Assembly (NCBI GenBank): GCA_024663395.1
Contig: JANFAH010000001.1
Span: 5,084,001-5,148,000, forward strand
Source: Pisolithus tinctorius
Lineage: Eukaryota > Basidiomycota > Agaricomycetes > Boletales > Pisolithaceae
Direction of reading: 5' to 3'
Length of the DNA stretch: 64,000 bases
Within the stretch, counting starts at the first letter, position 1. The number at the start of each line of letters is the position of its first letter. The position numbers were made by a program, and so were the translations under genes. The notes under the pieces are model-generated. The model made no database searches. It had not been told where the DNA came from and saw only the letters and a program-made list of their open reading frames with translations. This document shows positions 33,470 through 44,321 of the stretch, in pieces.

Positions 33470-35472
33470 ATGGAGTCCCTCTACCGACACAGAGAATCGT
33501 TAGATTCCGCCTTCCATAGCCTGCCTTCCTCCGACAAACGTTTTCCGGTTTTCCAGTTTTCCCCGCATGAGGAAATTGGCCGGATTGAGTCCACGTACAG
33601 GTACGTTCGAGTTGCTCTTGGCAATCACCGATCCCGCGAATTTCTTTCAGCCGGGCGTCGTGGTCAACGGAGTCCAATACACTCGATGGGTCTTGGCTTC
33701 GCACGCCGGACTTCAGCATCCTGTCCGCGGCTGGGATTATTCGTTCATCCCCAAACACTTCCTTCCAGTCGCAATTCTGCGACCCCATATCTCGCGCCCT
33801 CGACCTGCTGCATGGCCGCATCTCTGTTGCGACCACGGATTCGTGCGACTTCTATGCGCAGGCCAAAGGGTGTCTTTCGCCATACGGTCATTTGCCAATC
33901 TTAGCCCCAGATGATCTTCCGCTGCGAGAAAGCACTCTGTTGCCCCGGAGTCCCTCGCCGGTCGCTGGATCTCCTTCGGCTGAAACAAAGGATGAGTTCG
34001 ACTGCCAACTACAATCGATCCGCGTTCGCCGCTTCGCCCGTGATTTCGGGTACATGGGACTGTTACAACCAGCTGAACAGTATAATTTCGGGAGACCGGC
34101 CAGCGATATCTCCGCGTTATCATCCGTTTCTTCGTCATTCCAATCTTCTCATACAGCCCCCGACACAAGGTCTGGCCAGGATGCCGAGGTAGATGGGAAT
34201 TGTCTGAAGGGTCGGAACCAGGGTACGAGCGGGTTGAGGGAACACCCGGATGGCCAGCAGGAAAATTACGGAGACGACACATGTAGCATCGCACTCCGGA
34301 ACTCACCCACAGCCCGGGGGAGTAGCACCAACGACCTCGTTTGTGCAGCAGAAGCCGATGAAGACGAAGACGATGACGACGACAGCGAATGCGCATCTAT
34401 TGACAGCAGGCGTTGGAGCGCCCTACTGGAGGAAGTTAGTTTGATGGTCGGGATGTCTGACACGGACCGTAGTACTTGCTGCGATTTCTCCCCGGCAGAG
34501 GATCCGCCCGTCAAAGACGGTGGTGGTTTTTCTGTCATCAGCGACGAGTGTTGCTCATTGAACTCTTCGCAAGCACTGGGGTCTGCGGACGTACCCCGAC
34601 TCCCATGGGAGGGTAGACTCCAGGTTTTGAACCTCCTGCAGCCGCCGCTGACATATGCTAGGTTGGCAAGTCGACCTGCCGATTATCGTCCGCGAGTTGT
34701 GAGTAATGGAAGGCACGTCATTCACTCACAGGGAAACGGCCACCTTGTGCGTGCAGCCTCCAATCCCTGCCGAACACGCTTTGCGGAAAGGAATACTGAC
34801 GTGGATGCTCTCCGTCGGCAGAGAAGTGCGAACGGAGTTGGACTGCGGCCTAGGGGGCCATCTCTAGCAGACTACCGGACGATACCTCACCCAAACAAAG
34901 GTGCAGTCGACGTCTCAGCAGCGCACATATCCCTGCGTGAACCCTTTCCCACCGCCCCTCTGGCAACGCGGAACCCTGCACTTGATAGACTCGACCTCAG
35001 TTTAACCAGATCAATGGCGCATGCCCCCTATCAAAGTCAGGGGTGGTCTTCGGACGGAAGTGTCTCGGCTGTACCGCGCAAAACTGGGCCCATCAGAAAT
35101 AAGAGACCCTCTCGCACTGCCGCTGCTCGTCCGACAGTGCAATCCACTGTTCGACGCGTTGCCTCGGCGAATAGTAATCGTCCCTTACGACGCTCGCCGA
35201 GTTCATTTTCCTTTCCCCGAGTTCTCACGTCGCCAACCAGGGGCAGACGCTGGCGAAGCCACCCCAATCTCCCCAGCACTTCCGCGGTGGAATATTTGAG
35301 CCCAGTTAAATCCTTTATGGACATGGACGTGCCGCCTCAGAAGTTCGGAAAGACTTTTCCAAGCCGTGCACGCAGCTTGGCCAGCAAAGTCAAAATGAGG
35401 AAGCTTATCAAGTCCGCGAGCCGACTGAAGCGACGTATTATAGCTTGGGGGAAGAACGTCCTTAATATTTGA
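33470..35472 (+). CDS. Disordered protein with basic C-terminus, function unknown
   Basis: I do not recognise a domain. Exon 1 (33470-33600, MESLYRHRESLDSAFHSLPS) joins across a 50-nt intron (33601-33650) to one long exon that ends at 35472. The upstream frame is open to about 33323, so the true start may be earlier through another exon. The protein is Ser/Arg/Pro-rich. It has an Asp/Glu run (ADEDEDDDDDSECAS), an ordered-looking stretch (RRWSALLEEVSLMVGMSDTD) and an Arg/Ser-rich late region. The strongly basic end reads SRARSLASKVKMRKLIKSAS, RLKRRIIAWGKNVLNI and may form a membrane- or nucleic-acid-binding helix. The amino-acid bias and frame length (over 500 codons) argue that it is a real gene. 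Confidence 0.68.
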
Positions 35473-35688
35473 GAACTTTCATATGCAACTTTGTGCATTG
35501 GTAGCACGTATCCGTATATCATGACTTTGGATGTTTCATTTTTAAACATGTTTCTACTTTTCATTACACTACGATTATGTAATCAGCAGGACGAGAATGC
35601 TATCAAGGCTGGGGACCAGTATTATCATTACACGCGGCTCACCGTACAAGCAGCCACTTCGTTATCGCGGCGAAAGTCACGTACAAAT

Positions 35689-37788
35689 TCAATCATTCTG
35701 CCGTGTATACCTTTTTACCAACAAGGGACATTGACTTCCTGCCTTGAACTGACCAGTAATGTACGGACGAGTCAACACGCTGTGCCACGGATTTAATAAG
35801 ACTGATCAATAGGTCAGACCAGGGGCGCTTACACATTAGCCTTGAAGATCTCTTCATCCGTAGCAGAAAATACAAAATTGGTCAACAGGAGATAGAGGAA
35901 TGTCTTCATTTCAATCATTGAGAACCGCATGCCGATGCAAGACTGGACCAGAATTACAGTCTATCAGTGTGAACGATAACTCACAACGGCGTTCGACGTA
36001 CCCGAGGGCCAGCTGAGAACGTCAATAAGTTTGAAAAAATACCTGGAAGCGCAGAAACGGCTTCGGGGAGAGTGCCCCAGCGGTCCGGACTGTTCGGTGA
36101 GAGAGCCTCAGCAACGTAGCAAACATCAATGGATGACTGACTTGAAATCCCATGCATCTTCGCCCCATAACTCTTTATCCAGATTGAATGCTTCTATAGG
36201 GACATGGACGAGGCTCCCCTTGGCTATCGGGATAGACTTTTGGTCGGATATGGATCCATCTCGAAGACGGACAGGACATGATATAGGTATCTCGTCGTCT
36301 CGTGTAGCTACCCGTAGCGATGAATGGACAGGTGGAATCAGTCGCAAAGATTCCCGCACAACATCGTTGAGATAGGGGAGGTCCGACAGGACAATGTATA
36401 ATGACTCAATCTCATCGCTTGTTAGACGCGAGACCGGTGGGGAAGGTGCAGCCTCGAGCAGTTCCGCCTGCAAGCGACGTTGGACTCCAGGGTGCTTTGC
36501 TAACAGATATAAAGTCCAGGTTAGGGCAAGAGACGTGGTATCAGAACCAGCAAACATGAATGTATTGATGTTGTGAAGGATATCCTCGTCTGAGATGCGC
36601 TGGTCGGACGGCAGGTCTGTAGCTAGGTTCGATTTGACTGCACTGGCGTTTTAGGTGGATTCAAACCGTGGTGGAGGGACTCACTGAGAAGGGTGAGTAA
36701 GTCTTTGCCGGCATACCCTAGGCCGGTTTCTTCGCCTTCCACAATCCTAGATTTCTTCTGCTGGATGAGTTTACCAGCGACACGTTCAATTACTTCTTGG
36801 CATCTTTTGACCGTCTTGACCCGTTCATCTGGCTGCTTAGTTATGAGTACACGGATCTTCCGGGGGGGGATCAGTCGCAGAACTCACGAAGAATTCATTG
36901 ATTAGAGGAATGTATATGCCGATCACGGTCCGTAATCCGTCGGATTGGGAGACCGCTATCTCAAACATTTCTTTATACGCATGGAAAAGCTCATCAGATT
37001 CGTTCTGGATGGCGTTGAAATGGTATTCAAAGCCTGCACAGTGGTCACTACCTTCAAGGATACGCGACGAACTTGTAGACCTACCTGCTAGACCAATGAC
37101 ATCGAAAGTCGCCCGACTTATCCAATGGCAGACGTCAATTCTTATTCCTTCGCCAGTATTCCCAGAGCTATCGAGTATCTCACACCATTTCTCCCGCAGC
37201 TCGTTGCCTTTGGTGAAAACGACAGGGACAATCGACCTCAAATTCTGAATCGAAAAGGCTGGGGTAGCGACGCGCCGGTGACGCTTGTGAACGACACCTT
37301 CAGCTGCTAGCATGCCGCAGCCAATGAGGCTCGTGATAAATCGACGAGACTGCCACGGTTTTTCGTAGATCGTGCTATTCTTAAGTACGTGTGCGACAGA
37401 AACGGGGTCGAGGGGTAGGAGTCGGTCATCCCACTGTATCGTTACTCTATAGCTCAGCACGCCGCAGCTGCATTTTGAAGAAGACGCACCGGACCTAACC
37501 CCCTAATGCGTACATGTCGCCCATATTTCTGAACAAACGTCGAATGGGCTTTCGGTGAACGATAAGGACTGCCGCCGTAGTATCATCGAATCCGAAAGGC
37601 CGCAGGGTACGAACTTACTTTAGCAAGAAGGACATGTGGTTGTCAAACAACCAACGCACTGGCGGTCCAGCCAGTTTCCGCAAAGGATTGAATCGAGGCA
37701 CGATGCAGACATAATAAAATGCAACGCCAAGTAGTGGAGTTGTGGCTACAACAATAACACTTAAGGCGACGGGTAATATCGAAGGCAT
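35689..37788 (-). CDS. Cytochrome P450 monooxygenase
   Basis: A membrane-anchored haem monooxygenase. The start at 37788 gives an N-terminal anchor (MPSILPVALSVIVVATTPLL, GVAFYYVCIVPRFNPL) and PPVRWLFDNHMSFLLK. The chain continues through MLAAEGVVHKRHRRVATPAF, WISRATFDVIGLAGFEYHFN and the I-helix FMFAGSDTTSLALTWTLYLL. The ExxR helix is DVVRESLRLIPPVHSSLRVA. The haem loop FSAGPR|SCIGMRFSMIE, with its Cys ligand, is split by an intron. A final short exon gives VLTRPYITGQFKAGSQCPLL to 35689. All catalytic motifs are present, so it looks functional. The sequence fits the CYP3/CYP4-like (CYP5150-type) basidiomycete clan. The substrate is unknown. Confidence 0.9.
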
Positions 37789-38032
37789 GTCGACCTATGC
37801 ATAAGATGGAATATGAAAACGTAAAGAACGGGCTGACGCGATGTGTGAGTGTGAGTGAGCAAGGAGCCTGACAGGCCCGAACAATAGCACGACGTCGACA
37901 TCGTTCACAGCGCACACACTCCACCCAGAGGCTGCTACATTGGTTTATTGTAAGGACACATTCAACTGCTACACAGACCCATCGCACACCGGGAAACCTC
38001 ATGAAGGGACCAGACTCTCGAGCGCCAACCTA

Positions 38033-38395
38033 CTACGTATCCGGCTGAGTGGAATCACTTCCGTCGACTTTGCCTGCGGTGGATGAGTCGCCCTCTGGTA
38101 CTTCGACCCCTTCGACCCCGTTCGCATCATCGATTGATGTGGAAGCCACAGCGCCCTGTATATTCCGTGTTTCGGACCTCTGCATTCGGCATATTTCCTC
38201 CGTCGAGTCTTTTTCCTCTGCCTCGGTTGCGATCTTCGGGGACGAATCCACGGTAGTGCATTTGCGGTCGTCGGGTTTTGGGGCAACATTTGATAGGCTC
38301 GTTTCCGATTCCTCGAACGTGTCGCAAAGTTGTCTGCTTGATATTGAATCCTTTCCGACAGTACACTCCTGATCTTCCGTAGATGTCTCCGTCAT
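38033..38395 (-). CDS. Acidic open frame, possibly the 3' exon of the upstream membrane-protein gene
   Basis: An open frame of 120 codons rich in Ser, Glu, Asp and Thr (MTETSTEDQECTVGKDSISS, then DTFEESETSLSNVAPKPDD), ending at 38033. Its composition is like a disordered tail. A good acceptor (CATCCACAG) lies a few bases before the first ATG, so it could be a 3' exon of the membrane-protein gene on the same strand rather than its own gene. I could not find a donor that joins the two in phase. Confidence 0.35.
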   Translation of the reverse strand: MTETSTEDQECTVGKDSISSRQLCDTFEESETSLSNVAPKPDDRKCTTVDSSPKIATEAEEKDSTEEICRMQRSETRNIQGAVASTSIDDANGVEGVEVPEGDSSTAGKVDGSDSTQPDT

Positions 38396-38650
38396 GGATA
38401 CTGTGGATGTCAGGGAGAAAAACAGAGCCAGAATAATTCATCCACCCCTCGCACCACGCATCGTCAGAGCTACTCGCCTGCTATTTGGTTTTGATTTTTC
38501 TCTTCGGGTTCTTCTGGTATGCGCATCAAAGTTGTCCTCCTACCGGCATACCGAGTCGACGGCTTCCGAGGGATCCGGCGTCCACGAGTCCGATTCGGTC
38601 GTGATCTCCCCGTAACCCCCACAAACGACTCTCTGGTGCATGCTGAAACC

Positions 38651-39404
38651 CTACTCAGCGACACTCCATCGACCACTAGCCTTCGGCGCTCCCTCCCATC
38701 TGGGTTTTGACAGATGCCAGGATCGGGGGGTATCAGACATTTTCTCACCCATTAGATCGCCGTTGTATGTGCTTACCAACTGCAGGTCCATCTCCTGTCT
38801 GCGGCGTGTTCGTAGAAGCCCACCGTCTTCCCAATTCCTTGATTCGTGCTGACTTCGCTCGCCTCGACCACTTCAGCAGCTGTCCTGCGACAACGAGGGA
38901 AAGCAAACAACCCATTGCCACCATAGCAAGAATAATCGCAACTACGGCAGGTACATGATCGGAGTGGGTTTCAGCAAGTGAGCCATTGCCCTCGCTTCTC
39001 GCAGGTTCCGGTGTAAATATCCAGTGCGGAATAACCCCAGTCTCCACAGACGGGAACACCGTCGGCTCTGTGAGAGGTACAACTTCAACGAAGCCGCGTA
39101 GGTTGTAGCTCTCCACTGTTGGTGGTTGTATGGGACGACGGGGGCCGTTGACCAGATGCCGAGGTAGACGTCCCCGTCGCGTATTAGGGGTTGTTGTCAG
39201 CGGAACAGCTGGGGCCATATTACAGACCTCCCGAGGATCGAACTGAAGGGGTGAAACGTAAAGACGGCTACGAGAAGTCCAGCAAGAGTCGCAAACACTC
39301 CATAACCACGCAGTGCACCAGTCAGCCGCCCCGCTCAAATTCGCCAAACCAAGAACCGCCGTTGCACCGGTCAGCAGGCTCTCCCTTATAGTTTTCCAGG
39401 TCAT
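38651..39404 (-). CDS. Single-pass membrane protein with a suspicious in-frame stop
   Basis: I do not know a function. The frame from 39404 (MTWKTIRESLLTGATAVLGL) includes a Pro/Thr-rich extracellular-type region. One strong membrane helix follows (VPAVVAIILAMVAMGCLLSL, VVAGQLLKW), then a basic stop-transfer (SRRAKSARIKELGRR). A 25-nt intron (38799-38823) then gives QEMDLQLVSTYNGDLMGEKM, SDTPRSWHLSKPRWEGAPKA and SGRWSVAE, then TAG at 38651-38653. The same frame continues past the TAG with GFSMHQRVVCGGYGEITTES and DSWTPDPSEAVDS up to a GTATGC donor. The TAG may therefore be a nonsense change, or my splice model may be wrong there. The start is also uncertain, because an intron could lie near 39.3 kb. 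Confidence 0.5.
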
Positions 39405-39475
39405 GGTGTAATACCCACCATTGGGCGTATCATAAAATCCACTGTAGTGAAAGACTCTACTAACTTATATGTAAC

Positions 39476-40754
39476 CTACGTTCGCTCATTTGCAAGACGC
39501 GCGGGGCGTCGCGGCCGCAGCCACTTCCCCTGGAGGTCTTCGATATCATGCCCACCCAGAGGCTCATCGTCGACAAACAAACCCCCAGAAACATCCGTCG
39601 CATCCAACTGGATGCCCACATCATTGCATATCGCAACAAAGTCTGCGGGCAAAGCAGCTGCAATTCCGAGTCGAACGTGTTTATTGGGCCCGACTTTCTT
39701 GAATCGCTGCATCAGAACATCACGTATGAGGATCTGAGGGGGAAAATGGACAACTTGTCAGGAAAACTCACCGAAAGTGTTAGTCGCGACGCATGTAAGA
39801 AAACTCTATGTTCGGGAACGCGGATGACTTGAGTGATCTTTTCGGAGATAGGCTTACGACTGTATAACGCGTCGCCAAGAATGGGAGCTATTGTAACATT
39901 CAGACCATTAGGACTGTGAACGCGTCAGGCAAAGATGGTAAAGACATACTATGCAGTGACTGCGCCAGATGAACGCGCAGTTGGTGCTTTAATCCCGTGT
40001 GAAGCGTCAGTCTGAGAAGTGATAACGGCACTTTTCGCTATGTACCAAGCGTCTCGAGTGAGCATGCATGCGCATGAAAGACAGAGAGGCGAAAACACGG
40101 CTTACCGAGGAAGCCACCAACTCCCAACCTGTAGCTGCAAACTCGGCGTCACAACTCTCACCAATCGAAACGCGGCCATCGCCGTTGATCTCGATAGCAT
40201 CTTTGATTTCACCGAGCTTGGCGGGAAACGACTTCTCGCCTCCACGCACAAGTGCCAGATATGTCTTTCCAACCGTTCTACTTTGGAACTGCTGTGCAAG
40301 CTGGCGTGCTGCAGCAATATTTTTGGCTAGTACCAATGCGCCCGTTGTTGACTATAAAAGATGGAACGGCATTGATCAGGATGCAGCAAGGACATCATAT
40401 GCCACCGATGACATACTTTGTCCAACCTATGCACGGCATAAGGCAAGTTGTCTAACTTGAAGTGGTCCTTCAAGTCTTTGAAAGCGTCACATTTCAGTTG
40501 ACAGTACGGTACTGAAAACATACCGTGCAGAAGATCGTTGAACTTGTCGGAGTCCCTCGGTTTCTGGCCCTACGGGTGCTATGACTGAGCCAAGGCCGCA
40601 AGAACACCCGTGTGCTTTCTGGCAACCGGTTACCCACATTCGTCAAGCTTCCCTGGCAAATCAAGCCAGGTGGTTTGTTGAGAACTATGATACTACGGTC
40701 TGCATAGACAGCATATCTGGCCCAACTTATCGGAGCTTTGAAGGACGAAAACAT
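39476..40754 (-). CDS. RluA/RsuA-superfamily pseudouridine synthase
   Basis: An RNA pseudouridine synthase, most likely for rRNA in mitochondria or for tRNA. The start at 40754 gives MFSSFKAPISWARYAVYADR, SIIVLNKPPGLICQG (the YxDxxIIVxNKPxGL strand) and FKLDNLPYAVHRLDK. The catalytic Asp lies in HRLD. An intron then leads to STTGALVLAKNIAAARQLAQ, QFQSRTVGKTYLALVRG, LRLTLHTGLKHQLRVHLAQS, LHTPILGDALYSRKPISEKI and a C-terminal extension ending RPARLANERT at 39476. No S4 domain is visible. The target site cannot be read from sequence. Its start lies 89 bp from a divergent initiator tRNA gene. Confidence 0.87.
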
Positions 40755-40843
40755 ACAAAGCCAACGGACGACGGTTGTGGAAGTAGGGGCTTAGTAATTC
40801 AATAACCCTGATCAACATTGCTAAATTTCCGGATGAAGGCAAC

Positions 40844-40915
40844 AGCAACATGGCGCAGAGGAAGCGCGCGGGGCTCATAACCCCGAGGTCACTCGATCGA
40901 AACGAGTTGTTGCTA
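40844..40915 (+). tRNA. Initiator tRNA-Met (CAU)
   Basis: The sequence folds as a 72-nt tRNA without intron. The acceptor stem pairs AGCAACA with TGTTGCT and has discriminator A. The D arm pairs GCGC with GCGC. The anticodon arm is CGGGG-CTCATAA-CCCCG with CAT. The T arm is ACTCG-ATCGAAA-CGAGT. The A-rich T loop and the three G-C pairs beside the anticodon loop are marks of eukaryotic initiator tRNA. Internal A and B boxes are in place. Confidence 0.95.
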
Positions 40916-40929
40916 AGTTTCGTGGTTCC

Positions 40930-40934
40930 TTTTT
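40930..40934 (+). terminator. RNA polymerase III T-run terminator
   Basis: A run of five T on the sense strand lies 15 nt downstream of the tRNA end, as usual for Pol III termination. Confidence 0.8.
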
Positions 40935-41084
40935 CGCTCTTTTCCCTTCGTTCAGAGTTACCATGTATGGAAAGCATCGGTTTCATACAGAGAAAGACAT
41001 ATTCCACAGTTCGTGCGTACTGCACAAGCCGGGTATCTATTTACATCAGGATCCAAAGGGAACACGTGACACCATCATATAGTT

Positions 41085-41140
41085 TGGTGACCAGGCCGTA
41101 CTAATGAGGCAAGCCGTTAGACGAGTCTGGTCACCAGACT
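41085..41140. repeat. Inverted repeat between the tRNA and the nucleoside transporter
   Basis: The sequence TGGTGACCAG (41085-41094) is the exact reverse complement of CTGGTCACCA (41127-41136). The right arm is also inside a tight palindrome, AGTCTGG-TCA-CCAGACT (41124-41140). It lies in the 3' region of the transporter gene and could form a hairpin in its transcript. No function is known. Confidence 0.6.
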
Positions 41141-41214
41141 AACCATCATACACGTTCACAGAAAACGGAAAGCCTAGAGGGGTATCTTAGTAGGCATAAA
41201 CTGGAAAAACTAAT

Positions 41215-43649
41215 TCAGATCAACATTCCCCTGCGACCAGCATTGCCATAAGTTCTCTGCCACAGCACATGGGAGAACAAAGATACTCACGCGATGCTCG
41301 CAGTTTGGAGTGTCCTAGAAATACGTATGCAATAGTTTGCTGAGCTCAACAGCAGCAGGACTGGTTTACTACTTACGAGATAAAGCCACAAATCATAGCA
41401 GAGGTTGCCATTCTTGCGATAACCTTGGCCTGCGACGGCGCGAGGGCACTTAGCACACCAATCTGGATACCCAGGGCGCCAAGATTGGCGAAACCGCAGA
41501 GCGAGTACGATGCAATGGTGAATGCGCGAGTCGAAAGTGGGTTAGAGCTAGCCTGGATGGCAGAAAGTTCTAGTGCATGGTGCATTTTCTGGTAAACGTC
41601 TTATGTTTGTAGAGGAAATACCTACCGGTATATGCTGCAAACTCATTCTCGATGAGTTTCGTAGCGAGTAACTGGGCGACCGTGAATATCTCCTTACTTG
41701 GTACACCTGATGGATGCGAGTAGGCGGACATTAACTGCATCGAGTAGATGGGCTACATACCAAGGAGGAAGGTGACCGGGTATGCGATGTAGCCAAGGAT
41801 GAGCTGTAGGGTAAGCTTGTCTATGCCGAATCCACGACCAACCCATGTTAACACGGAATTGAAGGTGGCCACAAGGGAGAGAATTATCAAGACATTTGTC
41901 CTGTCAAAATATCCAGTAATACAGGGGCGGGGAAGGTGCAAACACGTACAAAATATGGCCAGCAACCTTCAAACCAAATAGCCCACCCTTGGAGAAAGCG
42001 TGCAGTGCATTCACCGGACGATCCTCCGAGTCTTCCTTACCACGGTCAACGACGATACGTCCACGAGTGACTGGCTCCTCGGTTTCTGGAACGCGCATCT
42101 TGCTGATGGCAATAGAGGCTGGAATTGACATCACAGAGGAGGTAACGAGGTTCTGAGGTGGAACCCCTAAAGCAATATATGCGGAAAGCACAGCTCCAGA
42201 AATCGTTGAAAATCCTGTGCTCTCGGTAAATGCAGAACATGCCATGGCTTTTGAGTAGCACTGACCGGAAGTCATGGAAAGGTGAAGTTCAGAGGCTGTC
42301 ATTATATCGACGTAAGGTTTAACCAGACAAGCAGATTCCCCCATTCCCACCCATGGGGACGCAGCAGCGACGACGGCTTCGGCGCCAGACACGTTCATCA
42401 ACTTGAAGAAGAACCATGCGCTTTGAAGAGTAGGAATGTGAGACGGCAAACCAAGATGTAAATAACGTTCCAACACGCACAATCCTTTGACGATCCATTG
42501 CATCACACCAAGCTTAGGAGTATCTTAGCAAATGAATAAGTTAAAAGGTGGAAGGCGGCGTACGTAGTAGAGCATTTGAACCGTTGCGATGAAAAATATA
42601 ATGGAGGCGAGCTACAGAGCCCGTTAGTATGGTAGTAGATGTGCGAAGAAAAGAAAGAACGAACAGTGTTAACAAAGAACCAATGTTTAGCAATAGTCTC
42701 AGCATCGAAGAAGAACTCAGCGCCGACGTTCGCCTCGGTCAGGAAGCCCTCAGCGAGGTTCGCAATGTACCTGAAAAGAGAATAGCCGGCACTTGTCTTC
42801 AACACGAACAGGGCGACAGCCTGTTGAATGAACAGGCCAGTGATGACAGTGGGCCTAGAAAAATAGATAAGATGAGGCAAAGCGTGCATAATGTGAAGCA
42901 GAAAGCTTCGAACCAGCAGATTTTAGTACGGTTGGTCGAGCTCAAGTAGAATCCGCACTGAAATACAAAGAGGCCGAGAACAGAGATTGCTCTGTGGCGA
43001 TAGTCATCGTCCTAAAACTATCTCAGGGCGGGAAATCGTTGATCATAAGCAAGACATACGAGAGACAGGGGGAAACCAAATGCGGAACCGAAAATAAAGG
43101 CGACAAGGCAGGACCAGCCAATCGTGAGCCTGAGCTTGCGAGGGATCCTGTACCAAGGTTTCTGGACAACCGGGACCCATACAGCTTCTACTGGGCGAGT
43201 GACAGCTGAGTTTGGAATGAAGCGGAAAGCGATGATACTTGACAGATAACATCAAACGAAAGCCCCGTTCAGAGGGGCCGCGGAGAATACTCACAGTAGG
43301 AACATCCATGCAAAGACGGTTTGTTGGACCCTGTCGACAATGACATTCATAAGCAATTGTCGACCGTCATCAAATTAAAAAATTCCTACCATCTTGGACG
43401 GGTCGCCTTGAGCACTGTTGCGGAAATCCACCAGCCAAGAACCAGGGCTGCCGTAGCAAAGAGCAATGCAACCTGTATCTTTCTGCGAAGCGAGGTGGCC
43501 TCGAAGCGCCGCATTCGGCTGTCTTCGTCGATGCGAACGTTTTCAGTGTCCGTCAAGGCTTGCTTCCCATCTGAAATCGAAGGCCTTTTCTGAGTAAGAA
43601 TCTGGTCCGCAGTGAATTCGGTCCCAGCGACGGGAGTGGATTCAGTCAT
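41215..43649 (-). CDS. Concentrative nucleoside transporter (CNT/SLC28 family)
   Basis: An ion-coupled importer of nucleosides in the plasma membrane. The start at 43649 gives a cytosolic N-terminus ([20 protein letters not shown]). Membrane helices follow ([20 protein letters not shown] and others). The family core reads [60 protein letters not shown] and [20 protein letters not shown]. It continues through [80 protein letters not shown] and [20 protein letters not shown], ending AGMLI at 41215. Many introns of 40-60 nt interrupt it. The VSGAEAVVA and SGFSTISG helical hairpins form the substrate site in this family. Purine salvage fits loosely with allantoinase in the same window. Confidence 0.93.
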
Positions 43650-44321
43650 GGTTGCCGAAAGAATCGTGGGGAGAGGACAGCAAGTGACCGAACAACACCG
43701 AAGTTAGACCCGGGGTACTTATCGGGCACCACAGTCCACATTTAACAGTAAACTTTGACATACTTGCGGCGGCGAAGCTGACAGATTTGAACCTGTGGCA
43801 ATGTAGAAAATAGGAATCCTGAAACTTCAAGGCACCACGTCTTCCCTGCAGGTGAGATAAGTGACCCAGCAAAAAAAACATGGCCCCATGGAGACAAGAT
43901 TGCTGCAATGCGGGTCCATTTACCGTGATAGATAGGTTACTAGAACATGGCCGGCGCCGCCGGCAGGCACCTTGTTTACCACGCCGGAGCGCAGTCACGA
44001 CCGGTGGGTTTTGCTGTGCGGAGTCAATTGATAGGCAGATGCGCGGATGTCGAAAAAAGCGTCTCATTTTCGGGCTGGAGTGACCTTGTAAACAAGGTGA
44101 CTAGCGCGTGGCCGTGGAGTTGGTGCCGGACATCAACAGCAGGTAAGTAAATATCCTTCTAGTACTCTAGGTCCCCCCACGGCCCTAGTGGTGAGAAACC
44201 AGGGGGATGCCAAGCTTTCTACTAGATTGGAAATCTCCACTGAACAGGTTACAAGCAGTCCCTAAAAGTCTCGGGGAATACACTACACGTAGTCCAAGCC
44301 CCCCTGAATCAATCTCGGCTC
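43650..44321. other. Intergenic, 672 bp, nucleoside transporter promoter side
   Basis: The gap holds the transporter promoter and the 3' region of the WD-repeat gene, both on the minus strand. Open frames on both strands carry no family signal. The notable item is an 11-bp inverted repeat, listed separately. Confidence 0.5.
43969..44098. repeat. 11-bp inverted repeat with forkhead-like core
   Basis: ACCTTGTTTAC at 43969-43979 is the exact reverse complement of GTAAACAAGGT at 44088-44098. The right copy is itself inside a near-palindrome (ACCTTGT-AA-ACAAGGT, 44083-44098). GTAAACA is the usual forkhead-factor core. Both copies lie 320-450 bp upstream of the nucleoside transporter start, so they could be paired regulatory sites. 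Confidence 0.45.

Noticed and set aside
40850..41025. Upstream start for the pseudouridine synthase
   Set aside because: A start at 40850 would overlap the initiator tRNA gene; the start at 40754 already gives the full catalytic domain.
43642..44067. 141-codon minus-strand open frame upstream of the nucleoside transporter
   Set aside because: Composition and lack of any family signal suggest a chance frame in promoter DNA.
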